Part shown: positions 33,394 to 42,377 of the stretch, in pieces | Layout: every line of letters begins with the position of its first letter | Position numbering within the stretch: the stretch's first letter is position 1 | NCBI GenBank assembly: GCA_002336115.1 | Contig: DDEN01000056.1 | Location: 363,577 to 427,576 of the forward strand | Length of the DNA stretch: 64,000 bases | Direction: 5' to 3' | Source of the DNA: Chitinophagaceae bacterium UBA1953 | GTDB taxonomy: Bacteria; Bacteroidota; Bacteroidia; Chitinophagales; Chitinophagaceae | Position numbers and translations under genes: made by a program | Notes under the pieces: model-generated | The model's input: only the letters and a program-made list of their open reading frames with translations | The model's database searches: none | What the model was told of the DNA's origin: nothing

Positions 33394-35090
33394 GTGAAAC
33401 AAGATTAAAACAATTACATGAATTCATTGAGAGTTATTCAAAAGAAGAACTCATCTGGATCAATGGTTATTTATCAGGCATTGTTGCTAATGTAGAGACC
33501 AATGGTTCCATTCATGTTTCTGATAAAACATCAACAAAAAAAATCACACTGGCATTTGGTACCGAAACAGGTAATTCAAAAAAACTTGCTACACAGTTAA
33601 CTTCAGTTGCAAAGAAAAAAGGATTGACTGTAAAGCTTACTGATCTCAGCCAGTATCGTTTGACTGACTTGGCAAAGGAAGAATTCTTTTTTGTTGTCAT
33701 CAGTACGCAAGGTGAAGGTGAGCCGCCAGTATCGGCAAAGAAGTTTTATGAATATATTCATCAAAACCAATTATCTCTAACTGCCCTCAAATTCAGTGTG
33801 CTTGCATTAGGCGATTCTTCTTACCCGATGTTTTGCAAAACCGGTGAAGATGTAGATCAGCAATTCAGAAAGTTTGGTGCAAAACAAATTGTTCCGTTGC
33901 AGAAATGTGATGTGGATTATGAAGAGGATGCTCAGCAATGGTTTGATAAAGTTTTAGCTGTTGTTGAAAATAACACAGCAGCAGCTCCGGTTGTTGCGAA
34001 GGAAACAGTTGCAAAAAAAGCTGCAGGAAAAAAATATTATAAAGGGAGAGTAATCTCCAATATCAATTTAAACGACCGAGGTTCTTCACGACAAACCTAT
34101 CATGTTGAAATTGCAACTGATGAAGCAGTTGAATATGAGCCGGGCGATACATTTGGCGTTGTGCCAAAAAACAGGGCAACTGTTGTTGAAAAGATTCTTG
34201 AATTAACTCAGGTTGATGCTGGAAAAATAATTGAAACTGCTAAAGCCACTGCTACAGTAAAAGATCTGCTTACAAACAACCTGAATATTTGTTACCTGCT
34301 TTCTTCAACAGTTAAAAAGTATGCAGCAATTGTTGAACAGCAAATTCCTGATACAAGAATGGATTTGGTTGATTTGCTGCGGATTTATCCTGTAAAAGAT
34401 GCAACGCAGTTTGAAGAAGTGCTGAAGCTCTTAACTCCAATTGCACCACGATTATATTCCATAGCATCTTCACCTGCTGCACATGGCGATTCAGAAATTC
34501 ATTTAACTGTTGCATTAAATTGTTTTACCAGTGGCAATGAAGAACGGTTTGGTTTATGCAGTGAGTTTCTTGGCGATCTGAATGAAAATGAAGAAGTGAT
34601 TTTCTTTATCAATAAAGTAAAAGGATTTAAACTTCCTGCTGAAGATAAAGATGTAATTATGATTGGTCTGGGAACAGGAGTTGCACCTTTCCGTTCATTT
34701 TTAGCTGAAAGAGATGCAACTGGTGCTGAAGGAAAAAACTGGTTCTTTTTTGGAGAAGAAAAATTTGTAACTGATTTTCTTTACCAGACGGAAATTCAGA
34801 ATTATGTTGAAACAGGTGTACTCAATAAAATTGATCTTGCTTTTTCTGAAGATCAGGAAAATAAAATTTATGTGCATCACCGGATGAATGAAAAAGCAGA
34901 TGAGTTATACAACTGGATTCGTAACGGAGCTTATGTATATGTTAGCGGTGAAAAAGATCCGATGAGTAAAGAAGTGGAAGAAACATTATTGCAGATTTTC
35001 AGTGAGCAAGGGAAAAAAACAGATGAAGAATCAAAACAGTACCTGGAACAACTGAAACAGGAAGGCAGGTATGAAAAAGATGTTTATTAA
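33387..35090 (+). CDS. cysJ: Sulfite reductase flavoprotein subunit
   Basis: 567 residues. It passes electrons from NADPH through FAD and FMN to the hemoprotein CysI. After a short N-terminal helical part (LHEFIESYSKEELIWINGYL), a flavodoxin-like FMN domain starts near residue 50 (LAFGTETGNSKKLATQL), followed by an FAD domain (PRLYSIASSPAAH; FGLCSEFLG) and an NADPH domain (MIGLGTGVAPFRSFLAERD; YVYVSGEKDPMSKEV). The C-terminal GRYEKDVY is the classic CysJ ending. It overlaps cobA by 7 nt and is followed by the hemoprotein after 16 bp. Confidence 0.94.
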   Translation: MLGETRLKQLHEFIESYSKEELIWINGYLSGIVANVETNGSIHVSDKTSTKKITLAFGTETGNSKKLATQLTSVAKKKGLTVKLTDLSQYRLTDLAKEEFFFVVISTQGEGEPPVSAKKFYEYIHQNQLSLTALKFSVLALGDSSYPMFCKTGEDVDQQFRKFGAKQIVPLQKCDVDYEEDAQQWFDKVLAVVENNTAAAPVVAKETVAKKAAGKKYYKGRVISNINLNDRGSSRQTYHVEIATDEAVEYEPGDTFGVVPKNRATVVEKILELTQVDAGKIIETAKATATVKDLLTNNLNICYLLSSTVKKYAAIVEQQIPDTRMDLVDLLRIYPVKDATQFEEVLKLLTPIAPRLYSIASSPAAHGDSEIHLTVALNCFTSGNEERFGLCSEFLGDLNENEEVIFFINKVKGFKLPAEDKDVIMIGLGTGVAPFRSFLAERDATGAEGKNWFFFGEEKFVTDFLYQTEIQNYVETGVLNKIDLAFSEDQENKIYVHHRMNEKADELYNWIRNGAYVYVSGEKDPMSKEVEETLLQIFSEQGKKTDEESKQYLEQLKQEGRYEKDVY

Positions 35091-35106
35091 AAACAACTGA
35101 GCAAAA

Positions 35107-36771
35107 ATGAGTGAGCAAAATAAATTATCTGCTGTTGAAAAAATAAAATTAGCAAGCAAGGGTCTGCGTGGAACTTTAAAAGAAAGCCTCGAAAACCAGC
35201 TTACTGGTGCATTGTATGAAGATGATCAGTCATTGATCAAGTTTCATGGTATGTATCAACAGGATGATCGTGACAGGAGAGAAGAACGTACTGCCAAAAA
35301 ACTTGAATGGTTGTATTCATTCATGATCCGTTTAAGATTGCCCGGCGGTTTTCTTACTCCCGAGCAGTGGATCGGTCTTCATCATATTGCCGGTGAACAT
35401 TCAACGGGTACAATCAAAATCACCACAAGGCAAACTGTTCAGTTGCATGGTATTTTGAAATCACATATCAAACCAACAATCAAATCATTCAATACACTTC
35501 ATCTTGATTCTATTGCTGCCTGTGGTGATGTAAACAGGAATGTAACATGCAGTGCACATCCCGGCGAATCGCCCATTCATGCACAGGTATTTGCATTTGC
35601 AGATAAGATCAGTATAATGGCTTTGCCCAAAACAAGAGCTTATTATGAAATATGGCTGGATGAGGAACAGATAGCTGACAAGAAAGAAGATGATCCGCTT
35701 TACCAGGATCGTTACCTGCCAAGAAAATTTAAAGTGGGTATTGCTATTCCTCCAAACAACGATGTGGATGTTTTAACAAACGATGTTGGTTTGATTGCAG
35801 TGATTGAAAATGATCAGCTCATTGGATTTAATATTGCCGCAGGCGGTGGATTAAGTTCAACACATGGCAATCCTGCAACGTATGCACGTTTAGCAACTGT
35901 TCTTGGTTTTGTTGAAACAGAAAATGTGCTGAAGGCTGTATATGAAGTCATGACTATTCAGCGTGATAATGGAAACAGGAGTGATCGTAAACTTGCACGG
36001 TTGAAATATACAATCGACCGCATGACGGTTGAAGGGTTAAAAGCTGAACTCGAAAGGCGTTGCGGGTTTAAACTGCAGCCAATAAAACCATATAAGTTTG
36101 AAAGCAGGAAGGATCATTATGGCTGGAAACAAAATCATGAAGGCAAATGGTATTACACAGTATTTGTTGAAAATGGAAGAGTGCTTGATGATAAGCAGGT
36201 TGCATTGAAAACAGCTTTGTATGAAATTGCACAAACAGCAAAATGCAATTTCAGGTTTACAGGAAATCAAAATGTAATTCTTGCTGATATAACAGATGCA
36301 GATAAGCCGGCAATTGAAGAATTGCTGAAGAAATTTGCAATTGATTTGCATACCGATAATGCAGGTGCATTAAGAAAAAATGCAATGGCCTGTGTTGCTT
36401 TCAATACATGTCCGTTGGCATTGGCAGAAGCTCAACGCTATCTTCCTTCATTGATTGATAAAATTGAACCATTGCTGAATAAGTATTCTATTGCTGAAGA
36501 AGAAATTATTTTACGCATGACTGGTTGTCCTAATGGATGCGGACGTTCTTCGGCTGCAGAAATAGGGTTGATAGGTACAGCCTATGGTCATTATAATCTT
36601 CATATTGGTGGCGACAGGGAAGGAGAGCGACTAAATACAAAATTTGCAGAAAACATCAACGAAGAACAAATACTGCATACCTTGGATGAGCTTTTTGCTG
36701 TTTATGTAGCTGAAAGAAATGAAGGAGAAAAGTTTGGTGACTTCTCAAACAGAAAGTGGATTATTAAATAA
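35107..36771 (+). CDS. cysI: Sulfite reductase hemoprotein subunit
   Basis: 554 residues. It reduces sulfite to sulfide by six electrons at a siroheme-[4Fe-4S] centre. The cluster ligands are seen as C-x5-C in ACVAFNTCPLALAE and C-x3-C in MTGCPNGCGRSSAAE. Substrate-binding elements include TTRQTVQLHGI and the SAHPGESPIHAQ region. Length matches E. coli CysI (570). The CysJ neighbour argues for NADPH as donor. A DUF2490 gene follows after 16 bp. Confidence 0.95.
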   Translation: MSEQNKLSAVEKIKLASKGLRGTLKESLENQLTGALYEDDQSLIKFHGMYQQDDRDRREERTAKKLEWLYSFMIRLRLPGGFLTPEQWIGLHHIAGEHSTGTIKITTRQTVQLHGILKSHIKPTIKSFNTLHLDSIAACGDVNRNVTCSAHPGESPIHAQVFAFADKISIMALPKTRAYYEIWLDEEQIADKKEDDPLYQDRYLPRKFKVGIAIPPNNDVDVLTNDVGLIAVIENDQLIGFNIAAGGGLSSTHGNPATYARLATVLGFVETENVLKAVYEVMTIQRDNGNRSDRKLARLKYTIDRMTVEGLKAELERRCGFKLQPIKPYKFESRKDHYGWKQNHEGKWYYTVFVENGRVLDDKQVALKTALYEIAQTAKCNFRFTGNQNVILADITDADKPAIEELLKKFAIDLHTDNAGALRKNAMACVAFNTCPLALAEAQRYLPSLIDKIEPLLNKYSIAEEEIILRMTGCPNGCGRSSAAEIGLIGTAYGHYNLHIGGDREGERLNTKFAENINEEQILHTLDELFAVYVAERNEGEKFGDFSNRKWIIK

Positions 36772-36787
36772 GCTGCCAATAAATCTG

Positions 36788-37516
36788 ATGGAATCAAGTT
36801 CTGTGAAAATATGGTTACCGAAATTCGTAAAGCCTTTCGTTTGTCTTGTGGTTTTATTTTTTTCTGTAACTGCAGATGCCCAGCGGCCTCCAACAGGAAT
36901 GTGGCTAAGCGGATTTATGCCGGTTAAGATTTCATCAAAACTGCAATGGCATAATGAAGGAGGCTATCGAACTCTTGGAAGTTCTTCAGCAGCATTGCAG
37001 TATTTGTACAGAACAGGGATAAAGTATGTTGTAAATGAAAACATTAATACAACGGCTGGATTTGCATTTTTCTTTACACGTACTTCTTTTTCAAAATCGA
37101 ATAATGAGTTTGGAAGTGAGTTCAGGTTTTGGGAAGAATTTGCACCGCAGGTAAAGGTTTCAAATAAATTGCTTTGGCAAAACCGTTTCAGAATTGAGCA
37201 ACGTTTTTTTGAAGCAACAAGCAGGAAAGCTGCATACACTGCGTTCAGGTTTCGGATGAAAAGTGGTTTTGCTCAACAGCTTTATGGACGATGGAGTGTG
37301 CAACTGGCTGATGAATATATGCAGCAAATAGTAAAGGGTAAATTAAGCTTTGATCAGAACAGGTTAATTGTGAATGGAATTTATAAGTACAATCATACCG
37401 TTCAGGTGATGGGTGGTTATATGTGGCTTGCATGGCCTGCATCATCAAACCAGCACATATTGCTTGTTACTGTTCAAAAACAAATTGCTTTTCATGGACG
37501 ACAAAACAGAATATAA
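36788..37516 (+). CDS. DUF2490-family outer-membrane protein
   Basis: 242 residues from the ATG at 36788: signal peptide (VKPFVCLVVLFFSVTADAQ), then a barrel-like protein with alternating strands (TGMWLSGFMPVKISSKLQWH, NTTAGFAFFFTRTSF, LWQNRFRIEQRFFE, QVMGGYMWLAWPASSNQHIL). This matches the DUF2490 family, found in Bacteroidota and of unknown function. It lies between cysI and sirC in a tight operon, and its 3' end overlaps the sirC start by 23 nt. The context suggests a role in uptake or release of sulfur compounds, which is an inference. Confidence 0.8.
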   Translation: MESSSVKIWLPKFVKPFVCLVVLFFSVTADAQRPPTGMWLSGFMPVKISSKLQWHNEGGYRTLGSSSAALQYLYRTGIKYVVNENINTTAGFAFFFTRTSFSKSNNEFGSEFRFWEEFAPQVKVSNKLLWQNRFRIEQRFFEATSRKAAYTAFRFRMKSGFAQQLYGRWSVQLADEYMQQIVKGKLSFDQNRLIVNGIYKYNHTVQVMGGYMWLAWPASSNQHILLVTVQKQIAFHGRQNRI

Positions 37517-38090
37517 AAACCAGCTTTACCCGGTCTTTCTGAAGTTGAAGGATTTAAAAACATTGCTTGTTGGTGCAGGTAATGTTGGGTTAGAAAAGCT
37601 GCAATCTCTTTTGTCAAATTCACCTGTGGCAGCAATTACTGTTGTTGCAACAGTTGTGAAACAGGAAGTAAAGGATCTGCTTGAGAAACATCCATCCTGT
37701 AATATTATTGAACGTAAGTTTGAATACAGTGACCTTGAACAGAAAGATATTGTTATTCTTGCAAGTGATGATAAAGACCTGCATAAAGAAATCAGGGAAG
37801 AAGCAAGAAAGCGGAATTTATTAATCAACGTTGCAGATACACCTGAGTTGTGTGACTTTTATCTTGGGAGTATTGTACAGAAAGGATATGTAAAACTTGC
37901 TATTTCAACGAATGGTATGTCGCCGACAATCAGCAAGCGCCTGAAAGAAGTTTTAAATGATGTGCTGCCCGATGAACTGGATGAAGTGATAGAGCAACTG
38001 AATGAAATACGTAGTTCTCTGAAAGGGGATTTTACAGAAAAAGTTCAGAAACTGAACGAGATAACGAAACAATTAACCACCAGGAAGTAA
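37494..38090 (+). CDS. Precorrin-2 dehydrogenase / sirohydrochlorin ferrochelatase-like protein
   Basis: 198 residues. It oxidises precorrin-2 to sirohydrochlorin and may also insert iron, completing siroheme (the N-terminal half of CysG; SirC/Met8-like). NAD-binding motif LLVGAGNVGLEKLQSLL; then IVILASDDKDLHKEIREEA, NVADTPELCDFYLGSIVQKG and LAISTNGMSPTISKRLKEVL, all typical. I use the ATG at 37494, which puts YPVFLKLKDLK at the N-terminus as usual. It overlaps the DUF2490 gene by 23 nt. With cobA at 32575 it forms the full branch from uroporphyrinogen III. Confidence 0.92.
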   Translation: MDDKTEYKNQLYPVFLKLKDLKTLLVGAGNVGLEKLQSLLSNSPVAAITVVATVVKQEVKDLLEKHPSCNIIERKFEYSDLEQKDIVILASDDKDLHKEIREEARKRNLLINVADTPELCDFYLGSIVQKGYVKLAISTNGMSPTISKRLKEVLNDVLPDELDEVIEQLNEIRSSLKGDFTEKVQKLNEITKQLTTRK

Positions 38091-38114
38091 ATCTGAGAGT
38101 ATTAAAAAAATCTG

Positions 38115-39077
38115 ATGATGAAAACAGAAGAAAAGGAAGTTCAATTAAAACCTGGGCAGGCATTTGCTGATAGTTTAATTACGAAAATCAGGAAGCGTAT
38201 CAGTAAGTATAAGTATTTTATTCTTGCTGCTGTTATCTTAATTGCAATTACAGTTTATATTACGTTATTCCAGGTGTCGGAAGCCGATGCAATAAAACAT
38301 TTCGTCACAAAAGATCATCACCTGTTTTTCTGGATGTTGCTGCTTGGTTTTTTTGCGGAGATTGTTGCAGGTTCAATGGGAATGGGTTATGGAGTTATCT
38401 GTACAACAACGCTATTGATTTTGAATTTACCGCCTGCAACTATCAGCGCCAGTATTCACTCAGCGGAAAGTTTTACCAGTGCAGCAGGAGCAATCAGTCA
38501 TTACCAGTATAAAAATGTAAATAAAAAACTGGTTAAGCTTTTGTCTATACCCGGTGCAATTGGTGCTGTATTGGGTGCATTGGCTTTGATTCAGTTAGGG
38601 CATCATAGTCCAAAGATTATTAAGCCTGCTCTTGCTTTATATACAATGTATCTTGGAATCAGGATTTTGCTCAATGCTTTTTATAAACGTTCTGAAAAGA
38701 AAAAACGTCAGAAAGTCAATATTCCTATGTTGGCTACTATCGGTGGCTTTATTGATTCGTTTGGCGGCGGTGGTTGGGGACCATTGGTTACCGGAACATT
38801 TGTAAAGGCCGGGCGCACACCACGCTTTGTTATTGGCAGCAGCAGCTTTGCAAAGTTTGTTCTCACTTTAGCCAGCGCATTTACTTTCATATTTGCGGGC
38901 GGGTTCAGTCAATGGAATGTAGTTGCAGGGTTATTAATAGGTGGTGTAATTACAGCCCCTTTTTCTGCATTAATTACTACAAGGGTAAAAGTTAAGAAGA
39001 TGTTCATCTTTGTTGGAATTGTAGTTATTGGCTGTAGCCTCATTACTCTTGTCCGGTTCATATCATCTTTGTTTTAG
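38115..39077 (+). CDS. TauE/SafE family anion transporter
   Basis: 320 residues, about eight membrane spans after a cytoplasmic N-terminus of about 35 residues. Family signatures are the Gly/Met-rich first repeat (GFFAEIVAGSMGMGYGVICT), a second repeat (GGFIDSFGGGGWGPLVTGTF) and an S-H-S-A region (ASIHSAESFTSAAGAISHYQ). Members export sulfite or sulfoacetate or import sulfate-like anions. No sulfate ABC transporter is in the window, so this may be the sulfate/thiosulfate importer or the sulfite safety valve of the pathway. Last gene of the cobA-tauE group. Two ATGs in a row start it. Confidence 0.88.
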   Translation: MMKTEEKEVQLKPGQAFADSLITKIRKRISKYKYFILAAVILIAITVYITLFQVSEADAIKHFVTKDHHLFFWMLLLGFFAEIVAGSMGMGYGVICTTTLLILNLPPATISASIHSAESFTSAAGAISHYQYKNVNKKLVKLLSIPGAIGAVLGALALIQLGHHSPKIIKPALALYTMYLGIRILLNAFYKRSEKKKRQKVNIPMLATIGGFIDSFGGGGWGPLVTGTFVKAGRTPRFVIGSSSFAKFVLTLASAFTFIFAGGFSQWNVVAGLLIGGVITAPFSALITTRVKVKKMFIFVGIVVIGCSLITLVRFISSLF

Positions 39078-39125
39078 CATCTATTAGATAAACAACGTTG
39101 CAACAACAACAGGATTATGAGTTTA

Positions 39126-39150
39126 AAAGTCTATTAAAATTGTAGATAAA
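39126..39150. promoter_or_regulatory. Operator S4 (sulfur palindrome)
   Basis: AAAGTCTATT on the left and TGTAGA on the right, spaced as in the other copies. It overlaps the -33 element of the receptor promoter (TTG at 39140-39142). Confidence 0.65.
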
Positions 39151-39169
39151 TAGTTTTTCTGTACATTTG
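39140..39169 (+). promoter_or_regulatory. Promoter of the sulfur-regulon TonB receptor
   Basis: TTG (39140-39142), a 19-bp spacer and TACATTTG (39162-39169) give a consensus Bacteroidota promoter with a start near 39176 and a leader of about 110 nt. The leader holds a small UUCG hairpin (39222-39233, AGCC/GGCT) with five T. Confidence 0.75.
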
Positions 39170-39247
39170 TTAAACTGAATGTGTCTCATTTGGTAAGTGT
39201 TTAAAAGTTAAAAAGATGGTGAGCCTTCGGGCTTTTTATTTAAAATA

Positions 39248-39272
39248 AAAGTCTATTAAATTAGTAGGAAAT
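39248..39272. promoter_or_regulatory. Operator S5 (sulfur palindrome)
   Basis: AAAGTCTATT-N5-AGTAGG; core CTATTAA/TTAGTAG with one mismatch. It is 122 bp from S4 and 14 bp before the ATG. Two sites flanking the start of transcription would suit looping or stepwise repression. Confidence 0.7.
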
Positions 39273-39285
39273 AAAATCAAAAGCT

Positions 39286-42246
39286 ATGTTTATTGAAAAA
39301 ATCAAAACTAACACGGGGGTGTTTTTTATTCGGTTGTTTTTCTTTTTTATTAATATTCCCTGTTTGTTTTCACAAGAGCTTTCTTTCATTCAAATAAGCG
39401 GAAAAGTTATAGAGCAGGATAAAAAACAGCCGCTATCTGACGTGAGTGTGATCGTTAAAGGAACTTTAGCCGGAACTGTTACTGATGCGCAAGGAAATTT
39501 TATCTTAAAAACAAGAACCAGGCTGCCATTTATTTTAATTTTTTCGTCAGTTGGTTTTAAACAGCAGGAAATCGAAGTAAAAGAGCTTGGCTCAAATCTT
39601 CAGGTGCTGTTGTCAACACAAACAGTTTTGGGTAATGAAATTGTTATATCGGCATCCCGTTTGCCTGAAAATATTTTAAAGTCTCCTGTTGCCATTGAAA
39701 AATTAGATATCCGTTCAATAAAGGAATCGCCTGCTCCGGGTTTTTATGATGCGCTTGCGAATGTAAAAGGAGTGCAAATGACCACTTCCAGTTTAACATT
39801 CAAAGTGCCTAATACAAGAGGATTTAATATTCCCAATAATTTCCGTTTTATGCAATTGGTGGACGGAGTGGATATGCAGGCCGCAACATTAGGCGTGCCG
39901 CTTGGAAATGCAATTGGCCCAACAGAGCTAGATATTCAAAGTGTTGAAATAACACCCGGAGCAGCTTCGGCTTTATATGGAATGAATGCGATTAATGGAA
40001 TGGCGAATCTTATCACGAAAGATCCGTTTCAAAGCCAGGGGCTTAGTCTCTATCAAAAAACAGGAGTTAATCATGTTGATGGAATAGATCATTCACCGGC
40101 CTTGCTTTCCGAATCTTCATTGAGGTTTGCAAAAGCATTTAATAATCGGTTTGCATTTAAAATAAATATTGGAATTCTAAAAGGAACAGACTGGAGATCT
40201 GATACAAGACTTGATCAGAATCCAAACGGTTTGAAAAGTGCGAACCCCGGCTTCTCTTCTTTAAATGGCTCTGCGAATGTGGCATTTGATGGCTGGAATA
40301 AGTATGGTGATGATGCACTTGCCGGAAGTAATGTTGTTTCGATAAGTGGATTGACGATTGATGGTAAAACAAACCAGTCGTTACGTATCGCACGTACCGG
40401 TTATTGGGAAAAAGATTTAGTTAGTCCACAGGTCAGCAACCTGAAATTTGATGCGTCATTCATTTATCGCTTCAATGAAAAATTAAGCGTCAATTATTCT
40501 TATCGCATTGGCCAAATGGATGGAGTGTTTCAACGTGGCAACAAAATACGCCTTGAAGATGTGGTTGTGCAGAATCATCATTTTGAATTGAAGGGTACAA
40601 ATTTTGTCATTCGTACTTATGTTTCACTTGAAAATACAGGTAACTCGTACAATGTAAAACCATTGGCCGATAATCTTGATTTATATACAGGTGGCAGCAA
40701 TAGTACATGGTCTGCAAAATATAAATCTGCATTACTTTCTTATGCTGTATCGCATGGGGGATCGCTTACTGCCGATAATCTTGCTGCTGCAAATGCTTAT
40801 GCCCGCCAGCAGGCTGATGCTGGAAGAGCTGAACCCGGAACTATACGCTTTAATATTGTAAAAGATTCAATTATTAAAATAAATAACTGGGACATTAAAT
40901 CATCAGCAATACCTGATGCGCCTGTTACAGGTGGCGCTGCATTAATTCAGAAAAGCCGTTTATATCATACCGAAGCACAATGGGATTTAACAAGCAAAGT
41001 AAAGTTTATTAACTGGCTTATTGGTGGAGATGCTCGCATCTATGAAGTAATACCAGATGGAAACAATTTTGTTGATTTTACAAGACCAATTGCAGAACGT
41101 AATGTGCAGTTAAAAGATGGAAGTTTTGGAAACAATGTTTATTATAAAAAATATGGAGCTTTTACACAGGTTACAAAAACATTTTTTGAAGAAAAGCTGA
41201 AGTTATTTGCATCATTGCGTTTTGACTATAATCCTGAATTTACCCCTAAATTCACACCTCGGGTTGCTGCTGTTTATACTTTAAGGAAGCTGCATAATTT
41301 CAGGGTAACATATCAGCAGGGTTATCGTTTCCCTGCTTTGTTTGAAGCATTGTCTTTTGTTAACAACGGACGTGTAAAACGTGTAGGTAGTCTTCCCTAT
41401 ATTAACGAAGGGCTGGGTTATCTTGACAATAGCTATACACAGGCTTCTGTTATTAATTTTAACGCAGTTGTTGCTGCACAGGGAAATACAGATGCAGTTG
41501 CTCTTGCTAACAAAAATTTATTAGTAGTTGCTAATTTGCCAAATGCAAGACCAGAGCGTATTAACTCTTTTGAAATAGGGTATAAGACAGTTTTGCTGAA
41601 CAATAAACTGTTAATTGATTTTGATGCTTACAGTAATATATATGATGGGTTTTTAGGGCAGGTACAGGTATATGTACCTAAAGGTGAAACAGTTGGCACT
41701 GATGCGGCAGTATTAGCCATGCTCGACAGAAACAGAGATGCAACAACAGCAACTTCAACAACAGCAGCGAGTAAAGGACAGGATCGTTACCGGGTTTATA
41801 CGAATGCAAAAAACAAATATCATAACTATGGCGCAGCGTTAGGAATTACATACAACTTGTACAAAAAATACACCCTGTCTGCTAATATTAATTATAATGC
41901 CATGAAAGTAAATACATCAAACGACATTTTTGTAACTGGGTTTAATACGCCAACATGGTCAACAAATCTTTCATTTGGCAACCGGGAAATTGTTAAGAAT
42001 ACCGGCTTTAATATTACGTGGAGATGGCAGGATTCTTTTTTGTGGGAAAGTCCTTTGGTTACCGGAAATATTGCCGCATTCAGTACATTAGATGCACAAG
42101 TAACTTACCGGATTCCAAAGTTGCACTCCAGTATAAAAGCAGGTGCAGCAAATCTTTTAAATTTTCGGCATTTAGAATATGCAGGAGGGCCAACAATAGG
42201 AGGCTTATATTATGTAGCAATTACCATTGACGGATTACTGAAATAA
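39286..42246 (+). CDS. TonB-dependent receptor of the sulfur cluster
   Basis: 986 residues. N-terminal export signal (VFFIRLFFFFINIPCLFSQ), a CarboxypepD_reg-like domain (ISGKVIEQDKKQPLSDVSVI, about 40-120), a plug (about 125-240; NEIVISASRLPENILKSPVA, PGAASALYGMNAINGMANL) and a 22-strand type barrel ending LYYVAITIDGLLK. It takes up a substrate too large for porins, driven by TonB. The two sulfur operators before it and metZ after it suggest a sulfur-containing substrate. There is no SusD partner. It is a clear paralogue of the receptor at 53619 (shared SSLTFK-P-TRGF and RFPALFEAL-like regions). Substrate not shown by sequence. Confidence 0.9.
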   Translation: MFIEKIKTNTGVFFIRLFFFFINIPCLFSQELSFIQISGKVIEQDKKQPLSDVSVIVKGTLAGTVTDAQGNFILKTRTRLPFILIFSSVGFKQQEIEVKELGSNLQVLLSTQTVLGNEIVISASRLPENILKSPVAIEKLDIRSIKESPAPGFYDALANVKGVQMTTSSLTFKVPNTRGFNIPNNFRFMQLVDGVDMQAATLGVPLGNAIGPTELDIQSVEITPGAASALYGMNAINGMANLITKDPFQSQGLSLYQKTGVNHVDGIDHSPALLSESSLRFAKAFNNRFAFKINIGILKGTDWRSDTRLDQNPNGLKSANPGFSSLNGSANVAFDGWNKYGDDALAGSNVVSISGLTIDGKTNQSLRIARTGYWEKDLVSPQVSNLKFDASFIYRFNEKLSVNYSYRIGQMDGVFQRGNKIRLEDVVVQNHHFELKGTNFVIRTYVSLENTGNSYNVKPLADNLDLYTGGSNSTWSAKYKSALLSYAVSHGGSLTADNLAAANAYARQQADAGRAEPGTIRFNIVKDSIIKINNWDIKSSAIPDAPVTGGAALIQKSRLYHTEAQWDLTSKVKFINWLIGGDARIYEVIPDGNNFVDFTRPIAERNVQLKDGSFGNNVYYKKYGAFTQVTKTFFEEKLKLFASLRFDYNPEFTPKFTPRVAAVYTLRKLHNFRVTYQQGYRFPALFEALSFVNNGRVKRVGSLPYINEGLGYLDNSYTQASVINFNAVVAAQGNTDAVALANKNLLVVANLPNARPERINSFEIGYKTVLLNNKLLIDFDAYSNIYDGFLGQVQVYVPKGETVGTDAAVLAMLDRNRDATTATSTTAASKGQDRYRVYTNAKNKYHNYGAALGITYNLYKKYTLSANINYNAMKVNTSNDIFVTGFNTPTWSTNLSFGNREIVKNTGFNITWRWQDSFLWESPLVTGNIAAFSTLDAQVTYRIPKLHSSIKAGAANLLNFRHLEYAGGPTIGGLYYVAITIDGLLK

Positions 42247-42342
42247 GATCATTGTTTACAAAAGCAAATTACTTTGATGTGCAGGTTATTTTTGTTTTTT
42301 TAAGTAAGAATTAAAACTTACCTGAAGAAGTTATTTAGCGTG

Positions 42343-42350
42343 TATTTTTG
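42343..42350 (+). promoter_or_regulatory. -7 element before metZ
   Basis: TATTTTTG, an exact TAnnTTTG, 27 bp before the metZ ATG. No good TTG lies at the -33 distance. An inverted repeat GTAAG-N8-CTTAC (42304-42321) lies just upstream and may be an operator of another kind. Confidence 0.5.
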
Positions 42351-42377
42351 CACTTCAGAACAATATCAACCTGTTTT

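Noticed and set aside
42304..42321. GTAAG-N8-CTTAC before metZ as a sixth copy of the sulfur operator
   Set aside because: It lacks AAAGTCTA and the arm spacing differs, so it is not the same motif.
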